From Haloflavibacter putidus (lineage in GTDB: Bacteria; Bacteroidota; Bacteroidia; Flavobacteriales; Flavobacteriaceae): a DNA stretch of 64,000 bases. A model generated the notes under the pieces. It saw only the letters and a list, made by a program, of their open reading frames with translations, ran no database searches and had not been told where the DNA came from. The stretch lies in contig NZ_VIAR01000002.1 of the NCBI RefSeq assembly GCF_006546625.1, forward strand, positions 124,001-188,000. The letters are read 5' to 3'. Below are positions 63,784 through 64,000 of this stretch, one piece after another; positions within the stretch are counted from its first letter, which is position 1, and each line of letters starts with the position of its first letter. The position numbers and the translations under genes were made by a program.

Positions 63784-63953
63784 ATTTGGAGTTTTAGAAG
63801 TTTAAAGGTGAAAACTTAAAAAATCGGCTTGTGCTTAGCCAAAAAATAATAGCTAACTATCACTATATTAGATACATAAAAGAGCGTTACGCGTCATTTA
63901 AATGAAGTTATTTCCCGAAATAGGTTAACCGAAAATTAATAAATAAAACTAGT

Positions 63954-64000
63954 ATGAAAATAATATTCTTAATTCTGACTTTACTATTCACACAACTATT
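63954..64000 (+). CDS. N-terminal fragment of an exported protein, cut by the window edge
   Basis: An ATG at 63954 opens MKIIFLILTLLFTQ, a typical Bacteroidota signal peptide start, and runs off the window after 15 codons. A preceding 170-bp gap has no supported feature. Confidence 0.4.
   Translation, partial: MKIIFLILTLLFTQL

Overview
This window is chromosomal DNA from a member of the Bacteroidota, most likely family Flavobacteriaceae. The signs are low GC (judged by eye), promoters of the TTTG / TAnnTTTG type with almost no Shine-Dalgarno sequences, an E1 alpha-beta fusion ketoacid dehydrogenase, two UvrA paralogues, a TonB-dependent outer-membrane receptor, several proteins with terminal outer-membrane barrels, and an adjacent gene pair that looks like sulfonolipid (capnine) synthesis. 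I see no rRNA, tRNA, CRISPR array, phage or insertion sequence. Most of the window is dense housekeeping sequence.

Layout. 1-10 kb: a PH-domain membrane protein entering from the left edge, the E1 fusion, a signal-peptide/M1-peptidase-like/beta-barrel protein whose zinc site is lost, a LOG-family protein and uvrA. 10-17 kb: ACP phosphodiesterase, glmM, fumC, a small membrane protein and a TonB-dependent receptor. 17-26 kb: rtcB, three tandem related small exported proteins, an ArsC-like reductase, prfB with a programmed +1 frameshift, threonine aldolase, a peroxiredoxin-like protein, ybaB and a protease II-type peptidase. 26-31 kb: the putative capA-capB pair and two outer-membrane proteins. 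31-37 kb: an envelope glycan block (DUF4834, YfhO-like, glycosyltransferase, flippase). 37-46 kb: a second uvrA, an ECF sigma factor with a 51-residue neighbour, an endonuclease III lacking the usual iron-sulfur cysteines, bcp, aroB, proline dehydrogenase, a YihY protein and a PfpI protein. 46-48 kb: a small gene graveyard in which an intact cupin gene is followed by remnants of a methyltransferase, an osmC and a DUF488 gene. 48-53 kb: a leftward group with an acyl-CoA reductase, serC, a SerA homologue missing most catalytic residues, rlpA and two small envelope proteins. 53-64 kb: a ferredoxin, ychF, a TPR hybrid histidine kinase, parE-parC-mscL, a CPBP protease gene bracketed by 62-bp direct repeats of the mscL 3' end, and a frameshifted gene.

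The most unusual signal is not a gene. The 10-mer CTTTACGGAA (core TTTACGGAA) occurs about 24 times on the two strands, where base composition predicts about one. It lies in every reading frame inside genes and is enriched between genes. That pattern fits a DNA-level signal such as an uptake, recombination or segregation sequence.
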